From assembly GCF_900116105.1 (NCBI RefSeq), contig NZ_FPAC01000003.1, forward strand, positions 124,001 through 188,000: a stretch of DNA of 64,000 nucleotides. Direction: 5' to 3'. Under the pieces are notes generated by a model. That model worked only from the letters and a program-made list of their open reading frames with translations, was not told the DNA's origin and did no database searches. Both the position numbers and the translations under genes were made by a program. Shown piece after piece: positions 8,648-17,020 of the stretch (position 1 is its first letter; each line of letters opens with the position of its first letter). This DNA comes from Paenibacillus sp. 453mf. GTDB lineage: Bacteria > Bacillota > Bacilli > Paenibacillales > Paenibacillaceae.

Positions 8648-10258
8648 ATGAACGAGAAACGAAAGGACGAATTAGGAAGAAGGTTTTTGCTGAGCCCCTA
8701 TATATTAGTAGATGAATGCAATGAACTGGAAATACAAGAACTGATCTTTCTCATTCATTCGGGGAAGCATTTGAAATCGAAGGAGGCTGTACCCGCTAAG
8801 AAGCTGGATGAGAGAATAAGCCTGTTATTTAACGTGCTGCACGAGAAAGTAAAAGATGCAGAAGCGCTATACATAGCCTATGAGAAAAAAACAAATTACC
8901 CTTACATCGATGCAGAGGATCGGATCTGGATGTTCTCCACAGAGGAATATGCTTCACATGCAGCCGATTATTTCTTGCAGCAGCAGCTGATGCTGGAGAT
9001 GAAGCGGGTGGGCAAGGAAGATCTGATGAAGATGCTCGGCGAGCTTCACATGCTTGGGCTGCGAAAAATACTCGTAGATAACGGTCAATATCACACTATG
9101 CTGGATCGGGATGAACTGCTCCCCCCACCGGACTTCGGCAATACACCCGAGATTAATATTCCTGTAACCAACCCAGACTTGCAGCATGCCATCATTCGCT
9201 TTTTTCAATTCATTGGCATCAAAAGGAGCGGAGAAGGAGCCAGACAGCTGGCCAAGGAGTATGAGGCCAAGATGCTGTATGAAGTCATTCGTGCCAAGTA
9301 TCTAGTTCCCATGCAGCTGGATGAGAAAGTGCCGTCCGCACCGGATGAGCAGGGCAGAAAGACGATCAAGGAAGGTGCAAGAATACAATTTGCCGTACTG
9401 GGCGGCGAGGGAGATTCTAAATGGCTGCCTGTATTTACAGACTGGAAAGAGTTCGAGAAGGCTTATGATAAGAAGGTGTGGAGCAGCAACATTGCCACAT
9501 ACGATGACATTCTGGCAATATCGGCAAGAATGGATGGAATTGTGGTTAACTGCAGGGGGATTGCGATTCCCATCCATGAGAAAAACAAGCAGATGATTGA
9601 GGCGTACAGACAGGAGCTCGCTGCAGCAGCGGTCGAATCCTCTAAGGAAGCTCCAAACGAGGCCGTAAAAGAGAGTGATACGGATGATGTGCCAGCCCAA
9701 GCACCTGCTGATGCTCCAGATCGTGCAACCAATGCAGTATTAGATGAAGTAGTAAGCCAAGCTCCGAATGAGGCTTCAGCGGAAGCACCAAATGACTCAA
9801 CAACAGGAGCGCGAAATGATATTCATATTGATCACGAGACAGAGAGTACCACTGATAATGGAGCTCAGAACGAAAGTGTAGCTGCAGATCAGACGAAGAA
9901 TCAGCCTCTAGCTGCGACAATTGAGGAAGTGCCGGTTCTGCAGGGAACAACGCTGCAGATCGGCGATCCTAGTGAGGTGTCAGAACCTCTCGCCCACTCG
10001 ATAAAGGCATATCTGAAGAAGCAGAAGGGCGTCAAGAAGGCCTATTTAAAGTGGATGGTCAAAGGAGAGGAACAGAGCTATCTTCTCATCGTCGATTTTG
10101 AAGGGAGCCAGGAGGAGTTGTTCAGAGGCATTGCCCAAGCAGCCACACCTCATTTGAACGGATCACTGCTCGATATTACGGGTAGTGATGGCTGGGCCGC
10201 CGAGCATGTCAGGGATACGGAACCATTATATAAGAAGAAACGGTTTGGGTTTATTTGA
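8648..10258 (+). CDS. SseB-family protein with long acidic linker
   Basis: The middle of this 536-residue protein fits the SseB (enhanced serine sensitivity) family. An N-terminal helical part (residues 1-160) is followed by a region with KYLVPMQLDEK, IQFAVLGGEGDSKWLPVFTDWKEF and DGIVVNCRGIAIPI, typical of SseB domains. Residues about 335-430 form a low-complexity linker rich in Ala, Glu, Asn and Asp (repeated APNEA/APADAP units). The C-terminus (about 435-536) looks like the SseB C-terminal domain with KKAYLKWMVKGEEQSYLL. The biochemical role of the family is not known. Start ATG 8648 follows GGAGGGAAT. No signal peptide is seen. A terminator follows. Confidence 0.75.
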   Translation: MNEKRKDELGRRFLLSPYILVDECNELEIQELIFLIHSGKHLKSKEAVPAKKLDERISLLFNVLHEKVKDAEALYIAYEKKTNYPYIDAEDRIWMFSTEEYASHAADYFLQQQLMLEMKRVGKEDLMKMLGELHMLGLRKILVDNGQYHTMLDRDELLPPPDFGNTPEINIPVTNPDLQHAIIRFFQFIGIKRSGEGARQLAKEYEAKMLYEVIRAKYLVPMQLDEKVPSAPDEQGRKTIKEGARIQFAVLGGEGDSKWLPVFTDWKEFEKAYDKKVWSSNIATYDDILAISARMDGIVVNCRGIAIPIHEKNKQMIEAYRQELAAAAVESSKEAPNEAVKESDTDDVPAQAPADAPDRATNAVLDEVVSQAPNEASAEAPNDSTTGARNDIHIDHETESTTDNGAQNESVAADQTKNQPLAATIEEVPVLQGTTLQIGDPSEVSEPLAHSIKAYLKKQKGVKKAYLKWMVKGEEQSYLLIVDFEGSQEELFRGIAQAATPHLNGSLLDITGSDGWAAEHVRDTEPLYKKKRFGFI

Positions 10259-10297
10259 TCTAAATAAACGTTGGAAGTCTAGCAAGTGTACAATATA

Positions 10298-10341
10298 AAA
10301 GAACGGATCTGCGCATCAAATGCTGCTCCGTTCTTTTTTAG
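10298..10341 (+). terminator. Terminator of the SseB-family gene
   Basis: AAAGAACGGA pairs perfectly with TCCGTTCTTT around a 19-base loop and runs into TTTTTTAG. Confidence 0.85.
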
Positions 10342-10350
10342 ATAGCAGCG

Positions 10351-10595
10351 TTAAGCCTTCGTATACTTCTTAACCAGATCCACCAGCCCACTCCCGGAAC
10401 GGATATCTCTCATATTAGCGGCTTATAGGGCTCTAGAGGAATTTGGTCGTTGTTTACGACGATAATCAGTTCTTTGGTCGAGTGAAGCTGTCTGCTGTAA
10501 TTTAGAAAAAGCGGAGTCATATAGCTGCGTCGATTCGTGCAGGTGATGATGGATACACCTTGTTTTTTTACAAGATGCTCTAGTCTTCTGCTCAC
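10351..10595 (-). pseudogene. Remnant of a glycosyltransferase (CgeD-like N-terminus)
   Basis: The minus-strand frame from 10595 reads MSRRLEHLVKKQGVSIITC and continues CTNRRSYMTPLFLNYSRQ and KELIIVVNNDQIPLEPYK. This is the opening beta-strand and nucleotide-sugar-binding region of family 2 type glycosyltransferases, most like the CgeD group. It stops after 61 codons, where the family needs 200 or more. A second in-frame piece ending at 10351 (MRDIRSGSGLVDLVKKYTKA) may be the old C-terminus. The simplest reading is an internal deletion. Confidence 0.5.
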
Positions 10596-10830
10596 CTCAT
10601 CACTCCTCTCTATCCTAGAGAATTAGAAGTCTTTCACTAACCTATGATATGTAAATGAAAGATTAGGAGAAAAGGTGATTGTCCATCTAAGGGATGCAAT
10701 AAGGCGGATAAGGCGGTCACAGATACACTATCTTCATCGCTGGAAGGAGAATACATCGGCGAATGGAATTGTGTATAGGAGTATGAATCGAATCTAGTAT
10801 GAATTTGAATACCTCGGGAGGTTAACGAAG

Positions 10831-11391
10831 ATGGCGAAGCAGTTTCCGGCCATGCTGCCAGAGCATATTCAGTTTATCAGCAAACAGCATTTGTTCTTCG
10901 TAGGGTCATCGGCATTATCGCAGGATGGTCATGTGAATCTATCACCGAAAGGATACGATACATTCAGAGTGCTGTCTGACACCCAGGTCGCCTATCTAGA
11001 TCTGACCGGAAGCGGCAGCGAGACAAGCGCTCATATCAAAGAAAATGGACGATTAACTATCATGTTTTGTGCATTTGAGGGCCCGCCAAATATACTGCGC
11101 CTATATGGTACAGGTAGAGTGGTGCTGCCCAAGACGAAGGAATGGGAAGTGCTCTATCCTCAGTTTGACCCACTGCCCGGAGCGAGACAAATCATCGCCC
11201 TCGATATTCATAAGGTGCACACCTCTTGCGGGTACTCTATTCCGTTCATGTCATTTGAGAAGGAGAGGGATACACTCCAAAGATGGGCTGATCAAAAAGG
11301 GGAAGAAGGACTGAAGAGCTACTGGGAGCAGAAAAATAGTGCAAGCATAGATGGTTTGCCCACTCCGCTCGGCAAACGCCTTAAACCATAA
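10831..11391 (+). CDS. Pyridoxamine 5'-phosphate oxidase family protein
   Basis: This is a 186-residue flavin-type split-barrel protein. Motifs include FVGSSALSQDGHVNLSPKG near the N-terminus, VAYLDLTGSGSETSAHIKENGRLT in the middle and RLYGTGRVVLP, all typical of the PNPOx-like group that binds FMN or F420. The reaction is not predictable from sequence. ATG 10831 follows GGGAGGTT. It stands alone, in the same direction as the esterase 71 bases downstream. Confidence 0.8.
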   Translation: MAKQFPAMLPEHIQFISKQHLFFVGSSALSQDGHVNLSPKGYDTFRVLSDTQVAYLDLTGSGSETSAHIKENGRLTIMFCAFEGPPNILRLYGTGRVVLPKTKEWEVLYPQFDPLPGARQIIALDIHKVHTSCGYSIPFMSFEKERDTLQRWADQKGEEGLKSYWEQKNSASIDGLPTPLGKRLKP

Positions 11392-11462
11392 AGCTAGTAT
11401 TAATAATTCACCTGAGAGTATGGAAGCAATGAACATCTTTTAATTTCATAAGGAGTGGGAAA

Positions 11463-12596
11463 ATGAAAGAAAATCTGAATCTGCAAGTACATCAGCTATC
11501 AGATCTTCCAAATCTTAAGGTACACGGACGAACGACGGGCAGGCTCGCTCCACTTACTTTATTCTGGACCGGTAGTGGCATTGAATTGAATAGCACAGGC
11601 TCCGAGCTCTGGCTCGAAGTCGAAGTGGATTACAGCCAGCATGAACAGTGGATCTCTATTCTGATCAACGGGGTACCGGCAGCGAGACAGATGCTCACGT
11701 ATGGCAGATACTGGATCTGCTTATTCAGAGGCATGAATGATAATACGGTCAAAAATATGCGAATCATCAAAGAGGTTCAGGCTATGAGTGCTGATCCCGA
11801 TGCCCTGCTGCAATTTCATGCTGTCAAGGGCGATGGCCAGTTTATGCCTGTCCCAGAGCGGGCTTTGAAGCTGGAATTTATCGGCGACAGTATTACTTCC
11901 GGGGAAGGGGCTGTTGGCGCAAAGTCGGAGCAGGACTGGATTCCGATGTGGTTTAGTGCTGTCAGCAATTATTGCGCGATGACTACAGCAGCGCTCAATG
12001 ATGCGGAATACCGCATCCTGTCCCAGAGCGGCTGGGGTGTGCTCACAAGCTGGGATAACAATCCGAAGGCCAATATGCCCCGGTATTACGAGCAGGTCTG
12101 CGGCCTCCTTCCAGGGGAGAGGAACCGGGAGCTTGGTGTGCAGGAGCAGAACGATTTTGCCGCATGGCAGCCGGATGTCATTGTGGTCAATCTGGGCACG
12201 AATGATGGAGGTGCCTTTCACTCTCCTGAGTGGAGGGATGAAGCAGGTAGAAGAAGCCACAAGCAGCGGTTGAATCCGGATGGTAGCTATCATGAAGAGG
12301 ACTTACAGGCATTCGAAAACGCAGTAGAGCAGTTCCTTGTCACCCTTCGAAAGAACAATAAGAATGCTCATATCGTCTGGGCCTACGGCATGCTCGGAAT
12401 ACCGATGATGCCGGCGATTTATCGGGGAGTGGATGCATACATATCGAGGTCGTCGGATCGCAAGGTATCTGTCTTCCAGATGCCGAATATGACGGAAGCT
12501 GCCATGGGTGCGAGAAGTCATCCCGGCGCATTAGCTCATGAGGAAGCAGCCACAGCATTAGCGGGTTATATTAAAGGCATCCTTCAATCTGAATAG
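11463..12596 (+). CDS. SGNH/GDSL carbohydrate esterase, CE2-like
   Basis: The 377-residue protein has an N-terminal beta-sandwich-like region (about 1-125) and a C-terminal SGNH hydrolase domain. The nucleophile serine sits in FIGDSITSG, block III is VVNLGTNDGG, and the catalytic histidine is probably in RSHPGALAHEEAA. This two-domain layout is that of carbohydrate esterase family 2 deacetylases. There is no signal peptide, so it probably acts on imported or cytosolic acetylated oligosaccharides. ATG 11463 follows AAGGAGTGGGAAA. The substrate is unknown. Pectin or xylan fragments fit the neighbourhood. Confidence 0.78.
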   Translation: MKENLNLQVHQLSDLPNLKVHGRTTGRLAPLTLFWTGSGIELNSTGSELWLEVEVDYSQHEQWISILINGVPAARQMLTYGRYWICLFRGMNDNTVKNMRIIKEVQAMSADPDALLQFHAVKGDGQFMPVPERALKLEFIGDSITSGEGAVGAKSEQDWIPMWFSAVSNYCAMTTAALNDAEYRILSQSGWGVLTSWDNNPKANMPRYYEQVCGLLPGERNRELGVQEQNDFAAWQPDVIVVNLGTNDGGAFHSPEWRDEAGRRSHKQRLNPDGSYHEEDLQAFENAVEQFLVTLRKNNKNAHIVWAYGMLGIPMMPAIYRGVDAYISRSSDRKVSVFQMPNMTEAAMGARSHPGALAHEEAATALAGYIKGILQSE

Positions 12597-12611
12597 CAGG
12601 ATATAAACAAA

Positions 12612-12648
12612 CAGGCCGTCTCCCTTATATCGGGAAATGGCCTGATGC
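12612..12648. terminator. Weak hairpin between convergent genes
   Basis: CAGGCC at 12612-12617 pairs with GGCCTG at 12639-12644, with partial pairing inside (CTCCC with GGGAA). It could end transcription in either direction but has no long T run. Confidence 0.4.
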
Positions 12649-12675
12649 ACATGGATTTAAATCGACGGCAGCTTA

Positions 12676-13293
12676 TTATTTTGTGAAAATGCCAAATGCT
12701 CGTCCTACAGGCAGGAAGGTCCGCCCAAAGTGCGTGTTAAGCACGGCGGCGCCCGCTCCATATAAGGATAGAAGTCCGATACCCAGCTCTGCATAGGCTG
12801 CCAGCGTGTGGAAGACGTGTGGCGCAATGCCGAACGCATCCAGCGTCAGACCGAGGAAGAGCAGGTCGATCAGAACGAAAATAAAGAACAGCACTTTATG
12901 CGTCTCCATAGCTCCAATGGTCATAAACAGACTGAAGATCAAATAACCGGCAAAAGCAAAGCCCAGCTGTCTGCCATCTGCTGCACCTGCAAGCGCCTCC
13001 CCGAACACGCCCATGTTCGTCAGCCAGCTGGCGGCTGTAGCGAACCAGAAGAAAGCGTAAGCTCCAAAGGCGGTCATGCCGAAGGTGTTATTGTGTTTGG
13101 CGTCCAGCATGCTTGCGAACAATTGAGCGAATGCTCCTAGAAAAATAGCCCATGGGATGACGAGGCTAAGTCCCTCGGTCAGGCCCAGCTTCTGGGAAGA
13201 AGCGACCAGTGTAACAATAGCCAGGCCGAATAGGCCGATACCGCTGGGATCAGCCGTCACGATCTTAATTTGAGTCGATGATGTATTTGACAT
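12676..13293 (-). CDS. GPR1/FUN34/YaaH (SatP-like) acetate transporter
   Basis: This six-helix membrane protein belongs to the acetate/succinate uptake family. The signature-like ADPSGIGLFGLAIVTL opens the first helix, and AKHNNTFGMTAFGAYAFFW and GRQLGFAFAGYLIFSLFMT are typical. I chose the ATG at 13293 (MSNTSSTQIKIVTADP) because the family begins about here and GGAGG lies 15 bases upstream. The open frame continues 27 codons further upstream, to 13374. The protein then has 205 residues. Its role next to an esterase that may release acetate is suggestive but unproven. Confidence 0.85.
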   Translation of the reverse strand: MSNTSSTQIKIVTADPSGIGLFGLAIVTLVASSQKLGLTEGLSLVIPWAIFLGAFAQLFASMLDAKHNNTFGMTAFGAYAFFWFATAASWLTNMGVFGEALAGAADGRQLGFAFAGYLIFSLFMTIGAMETHKVLFFIFVLIDLLFLGLTLDAFGIAPHVFHTLAAYAELGIGLLSLYGAGAAVLNTHFGRTFLPVGRAFGIFTK

Positions 13294-13420
13294 GTTGTTT
13301 GTTAAAGCCTCCAGTAATCTAATATATGGTGCATCCATTTGATCTATTTCTGAAAAGTTATGAAAAAGATTCATGCTGAATCATTTTAGCGCATCATGAC
13401 AATTTAATCTACTACAAATG

Positions 13421-14332
13421 TTACATGAAATCGAAGAAATACCGGATAAAGTGAAACAGAACCGGAGAAGTGTAGGTTAAGCTGTCGATTTGGCTGAGAT
13501 AGCCTTTTTTTGGTGCCTCCGGCTTGTCATCACCGAGCAGTAAATCCCGCTTAAGCACAGAAATCGTCAAGCTGCCGAAAAATCCGCTGAGGCTTATCAG
13601 CATCCCTGTAATAAGGCCGAACTTCAAATCGAACGGCGTCAGGTGCGGATAGGCAAAATAAGCGGCGGCCGTCGTTACGAGAAACGCGCAGGCAAACCCT
13701 TCCCAGGTTAAATAGGGATTGGATGTGGGTACAATTTTCCGCTTGCCAAAATAAAGAGATGCCAAATAATGAACGACATCACCAAGCTGTGTCAGCAGCA
13801 CGAGATACAAGACGATTCCAGCTCCATATTCGGGTGCAGCGAACTGGTAATAGGCCAGGTGACTGAGACCGAACACCATCAGCATAAGTCCCCACTGGGT
13901 AGAGCTGACACTGCGTACAAATCCAATGGTGCCTTTGTTGATCAGTCGCGGCAGCGGAAGGAAGAGGAACACATACACGGGAATAAAAATAATAAACATG
14001 CCGTACCAGCCAATGTAAATCCAATAGAACTGTACCGGAATCGACAAATACGCCCATAGAAACAGTCTGCGGTCTGCCTTTCTCGTCTTGATCATGGAGA
14101 AGTATTCCCTCAGTGAGAAAAAACAGAGCACCATAAGCGATAAGAGCGAAACCGCTGGGGTGAATAGGGTTGCCAGACAGAAGATGAAGAACATGCCCCA
14201 CCAGGTCTTGATACGCTGGCCGATCGCCTTATAGTCCTTGTCAGGCTGAACCTTGCCGATGATATGATAGATAATATGAATTGCAACTAACAACGTAAGA
14301 ATAACGATAAGGGTATGTAAAGAACTGCTCAA
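13421..14332 (-). CDS. Phosphatidate cytidylyltransferase-like (CdsA family) membrane protein
   Basis: CdsA makes CDP-diacylglycerol from phosphatidate and CTP for phospholipid synthesis. The 303-residue protein has about eight membrane helices and ends with a form of the family signature: SLTISVLKRDLLLGDDKPE followed by KGYLSQIDSLTY. The usual PGHGGxxDRxD is here KKGYLSQIDS, so catalytic details differ from housekeeping CdsA and a specialised role is possible. Its start codon, presumably ATG 14332, has a weak ribosome site. A 117-bp palindromic element begins 60 bases upstream. Confidence 0.75.
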   Translation of the reverse strand: MSSSLHTLIVILTLLVAIHIIYHIIGKVQPDKDYKAIGQRIKTWWGMFFIFCLATLFTPAVSLLSLMVLCFFSLREYFSMIKTRKADRRLFLWAYLSIPVQFYWIYIGWYGMFIIFIPVYVFLFLPLPRLINKGTIGFVRSVSSTQWGLMLMVFGLSHLAYYQFAAPEYGAGIVLYLVLLTQLGDVVHYLASLYFGKRKIVPTSNPYLTWEGFACAFLVTTAAAYFAYPHLTPFDLKFGLITGMLISLSGFFGSLTISVLKRDLLLGDDKPEAPKKGYLSQIDSLTYTSPVLFHFIRYFFDFM

Positions 14333-14387
14333 TGTGATGTCACCAACTTCTTCATATTCTCGAATATAAGGAATGAAAACTGCGGAC

Positions 14388-14514
14388 AGAAGGAATCAAT
14401 TTCATATACATTTAGCTGCTTAAATCAAGAGTATATATAGATCAAAATGATTTAATTTGTCTATATATAGTTTCGAATACACCTTTTTAATGAGTTATGA
14501 AATTGATTCAGAAG
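14388..14514 (-). mobile_element. MITE-like palindromic element, copy B (117 bp) with 5-bp target duplication
   Basis: The element proper is 14393-14509. It begins GAATCAATTTCATA and ends TATGAAATTGATTC, exact 14-bp terminal inverted repeats, and is flanked on both sides by AGAAG (14388-14392 and 14510-14514). Its reverse complement matches the copy at 57861-57977 along the whole length. Inner inverted repeats (ATATATAGA with TCTATATATA) make the element nearly one long hairpin. There is no transposase inside, so it would need one in trans. Confidence 0.8.
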
Positions 14515-14599
14515 ACCTTGATTATTCTAAAATTCCACCATTAGGATCATATGTTATTATGAAGGAACAGGTCAATCTTGATAAGGGGAAATTTGAAAA

Positions 14600-15145
14600 A
14601 TGGAAGCTTCGCGTTCAGTTTATATATTGCTTACGAATACAGGGACGCTCTTTACGAAAATGATCCAGAGTTATACAAGGGCCCCCTATAATCATGCCTC
14701 CATTTCGTTTGATCGGGAGCTCTCGGAGCTGTACAGCTTTGGCAGAAAGCATCCGAACAATCCGCTGAATGGCGGATTCGTCAAGGAGGATATTAAGACC
14801 GGTACATTCAGCAAATATCCCAATACGACATGTGTTCTATATGAGCTAAGGGTCACAGACCGAGAGGTAGTGAAGATGAAGAGAGTGCTGCAGATCTTTA
14901 TTCGCAGTCATCGTAAATATATTTACAATATCCTTGGCGTAATTGGTATTACGCTCAAAGAGCCGGTGGAGTTCAGCAACTCCTATTTTTGTTCCCAGTT
15001 TGTCGCTGAAATATTGCAGCGGTCCGGAATCAAGCTATGGAATAAGCTGCCTGCACTAGTGACACCGGATGATTTTCGCCAATGTGATCGGCTGAAGCTG
15101 ATCTATGAGGGCAAGCTCAGCGAGTATGAACCTGACAAAGGTTGA
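14600..15145 (+). CDS. YiiX/NlpC-P60-like permuted papain-fold protein
   Basis: This 181-residue protein resembles the circularly permuted NlpC/P60 group (YiiX/YebB-like). The likely catalytic histidine is in RAPYNHASISFD and the cysteine is in NSYFCSQFVAEIL, in permuted order, followed by LVTPDDFRQC. Members are thought to be amidases, or lipid- or peptide-modifying enzymes; the substrate here is unknown. There is no signal peptide. The start at ATG 14600 follows AAGGGGAAAT. It lies just downstream of the palindromic element. Confidence 0.72.
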   Translation: MEASRSVYILLTNTGTLFTKMIQSYTRAPYNHASISFDRELSELYSFGRKHPNNPLNGGFVKEDIKTGTFSKYPNTTCVLYELRVTDREVVKMKRVLQIFIRSHRKYIYNILGVIGITLKEPVEFSNSYFCSQFVAEILQRSGIKLWNKLPALVTPDDFRQCDRLKLIYEGKLSEYEPDKG

Positions 15146-15229
15146 ATTCTATCAATATAATGATCCTTGTGGACACGACCTACATATACTATAAAAACGA
15201 CAGTATTCAGAAGAAAGCAGGGATGTACT

Positions 15230-15694
15230 GTGCCCGCTAAGCGACAGCAGCAGAAGCGGCTGGAGCGGCGCCAGCTTCCACGGCAGAAGAAGAAGCTGCC
15301 ACAGCCGAGCAAGCGGAACAACGCCAATAAGTCCCCGCAAAAGAGGCAGAAGGGTCAGCAAAACCAGGCTAACAAGCAGTCTCAGCAGCTCCAGCAGGAT
15401 ATTAATGTACAGCTTGCTATCTATACATGGCTGCAGGCAATCGGCACGAACATCGCAGCCATCGGACAGACCAAGATCCTATCCAAAAGCACGGAGACAC
15501 AAGACGAGGGACAGAATCTCGTTATTATAGGCAACTATATCCAGTCGATTGCCAATGGGGTCCAGGCGGAGCTTACCTTGCAGCAAACTCCCTTTGTCAC
15601 GAATAAGAGCGCCAACAACTGGAATGCCTTCGGTAACTTACTGCAATCGATCGGGAATTCAATAGAGGCGATCGCGACAGAAGCGTCAGATTAA
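15230..15694 (+). CDS. Small repetitive protein with basic N-terminus
   Basis: I do not recognise a named family. The 155 residues split into a very basic Gln/Lys/Arg-rich head (about 1-55) and a body of three or four imperfect helical repeats built on IGxxIxxIxxG: WLQAIGTNIAAIGQTK, LVIIGNYIQSIANGVQAE and FGNLLQSIGNSIEAIATE. I chose the GTG at 15230 after CAGGGAT, since the frame upstream of it looks non-coding. Such repeats occur in sporulation-associated small proteins of Paenibacillus, but that link is only an impression. Confidence 0.6.
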   Translation: MPAKRQQQKRLERRQLPRQKKKLPQPSKRNNANKSPQKRQKGQQNQANKQSQQLQQDINVQLAIYTWLQAIGTNIAAIGQTKILSKSTETQDEGQNLVIIGNYIQSIANGVQAELTLQQTPFVTNKSANNWNAFGNLLQSIGNSIEAIATEASD

Positions 15695-15740
15695 GAAATA
15701 ACATAACCATAGAAATAGATAAGAGCATAACGACAGAATG

Positions 15741-15774
15741 GAGCAGGCGGATCATTGATCCGTCTGCTCTTGGT
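15741..15774 (+). terminator. Terminator after the repetitive protein gene
   Basis: GAGCAGGCGGATC pairs with GATCCGTCTGCTC (one G-T) around ATT. The T tail is short (TTGGTGCTT). Confidence 0.7.
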
Positions 15775-15945
15775 GCTTCACGTACAAAAGAGTTCAATAT
15801 TACAGTCACACCATTGATGAAACGTTTGGCTTGTCTGCACAGTATTAAGGTAAATGAAATTGCTCTAATTGGAGAACATATAAACAATAGGGCTGCGTTC
15901 ATGACTTTAGTCACGAAGATTCCAACTAATAAAGTTCGACTATAT

Positions 15946-15974
15946 TTGACAAAACTGTGACATGGAAGTATAAT
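15946..15974 (+). promoter_or_regulatory. Consensus promoter of the SDR gene
   Basis: TTGACA (15946-15951) and TATAAT (15969-15974) are both perfect and separated by exactly 17 bases. Confidence 0.9.
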
Positions 15975-15978
15975 ACAA

Positions 15979-15993
15979 ATAGTTAGTAACTAT
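15979..15993 (+). promoter_or_regulatory. Candidate repressor operator
   Basis: ATAGTTAGTAACTAT is a 15-bp palindrome with a single central base. It sits over the expected transcription start of a perfect promoter, so a repressor is likely. Its half-site ATAGTTA recurs in the larger palindrome at 21666-21690. Confidence 0.6.
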
Positions 15994-16033
15994 ATTAAAT
16001 ATACTTAATTTATATGCAAAGGAGTCCAGAATT

Positions 16034-16789
16034 ATGTCTGAATTAAACGGAAAAGTGATCGTCGTTACAGGTGGAGCAAGCGGTATCGGCAGAGAAGCTT
16101 CATTGCAGTTATCGGCTAAAGGGGCAACGATCGTTGTCGCCGATTTTAATGAAGATGGTGCAAAGAAAGTAGTATCCGAGATTGAAGCGCAAGGCGGTAC
16201 AGCGGCTGCATACAAAGTAGACGTATCCAAAGGCGATGAGATCAAAGCGTTGATCGATTTCACGGCTGAGAAATTCGGAACCTTCAGCGGTATTTTCAAT
16301 AATGCAGGTATTGGGCTTGTTAAACCATTCCTTGAAATGGATCCTGCATCCTATCATCGTGTAATTGATGTTGACCAGCACAGCGTATACTACGGTATGT
16401 ATTACGGTGCTAAGAAAATGGTTGAGCTTGGCGTAAAAGGTACAATCGTGAATACAGCTTCCATCTATGGAACGATTGCTGCTGTCGGCAGCTTCAACTA
16501 TAACGCAGCCAAAGCTGCTGTGGTGATGATGTCCAAATCTGGTGCGCTTGAGCTGGCTGAGCATGGAATCCGTGTAGTGGGTGTTGCTCCTGGGTTCATT
16601 AATACGCCGATTCTTGGTGAAGATGAAGCAGCGAAGAAATTCCTTGCTGAACAGCATATGCGCGGCGAACTGATTGAGCCGGCAAAAGTAGCGAGCGTTG
16701 TAACCTTCCTGTTTACCGATGCTGCTTCTGCGATTAACGGAACAACGCTTCCAGTAGACGATGGTTTCCTGAGCTTCAAAACAAAATAA
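16034..16789 (+). CDS. Short-chain dehydrogenase/reductase (SDR)
   Basis: This 251-residue classical SDR uses NAD(P)H to reduce or oxidise an unknown alcohol or carbonyl. The cofactor motif is VTGGASGIGRE (residues 12-22), NNAGIG follows near 90, and the catalytic pair lies in FNYNAAKAAVV, with a serine in NTASIYG. An aspartate in VADFNEDG suggests preference for NAD(H). ATG 16034 follows AAAGGAGTCC. The perfect promoter with an overlapping palindrome suggests tight, inducible control, as for quinone or electrophile response genes. Confidence 0.9.
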   Translation: MSELNGKVIVVTGGASGIGREASLQLSAKGATIVVADFNEDGAKKVVSEIEAQGGTAAAYKVDVSKGDEIKALIDFTAEKFGTFSGIFNNAGIGLVKPFLEMDPASYHRVIDVDQHSVYYGMYYGAKKMVELGVKGTIVNTASIYGTIAAVGSFNYNAAKAAVVMMSKSGALELAEHGIRVVGVAPGFINTPILGEDEAAKKFLAEQHMRGELIEPAKVASVVTFLFTDAASAINGTTLPVDDGFLSFKTK

Positions 16790-16815
16790 GAGCCGCCTCA
16801 ATAGCTTGCACATGG

Positions 16816-16857
16816 ATCGGTGTATAGACGTTAAGATCGTTTATGCGCCGATTTTTT
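16816..16857 (+). terminator. Terminator of the SDR gene
   Basis: A 14-bp stem beginning ATCGG and ending CCGAT, with G-T pairs, is followed by TTTTTT. Confidence 0.75.
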
Positions 16858-17020
16858 AATTTGACCCAGAATGAATCAATCTCAACCTACCTGAACTGCT
16901 TTAATAAAAAGTATTGATTTTGTTTTACTCGTGTTTATGTTTTTCGTTCGATATAATTTCTAGTGAAAGTTTTTGCTGCTTTTTTTGCACAGAATATAAG
17001 AATGGATAGGTGAACTGAAG

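Noticed and set aside
14457..14663. A 68-codon frame starting inside palindromic element B
   Set aside because: It starts within the element, has no binding site and overlaps the better-supported gene at 14600. It could be the tail of an interrupted gene but no family was recognised.
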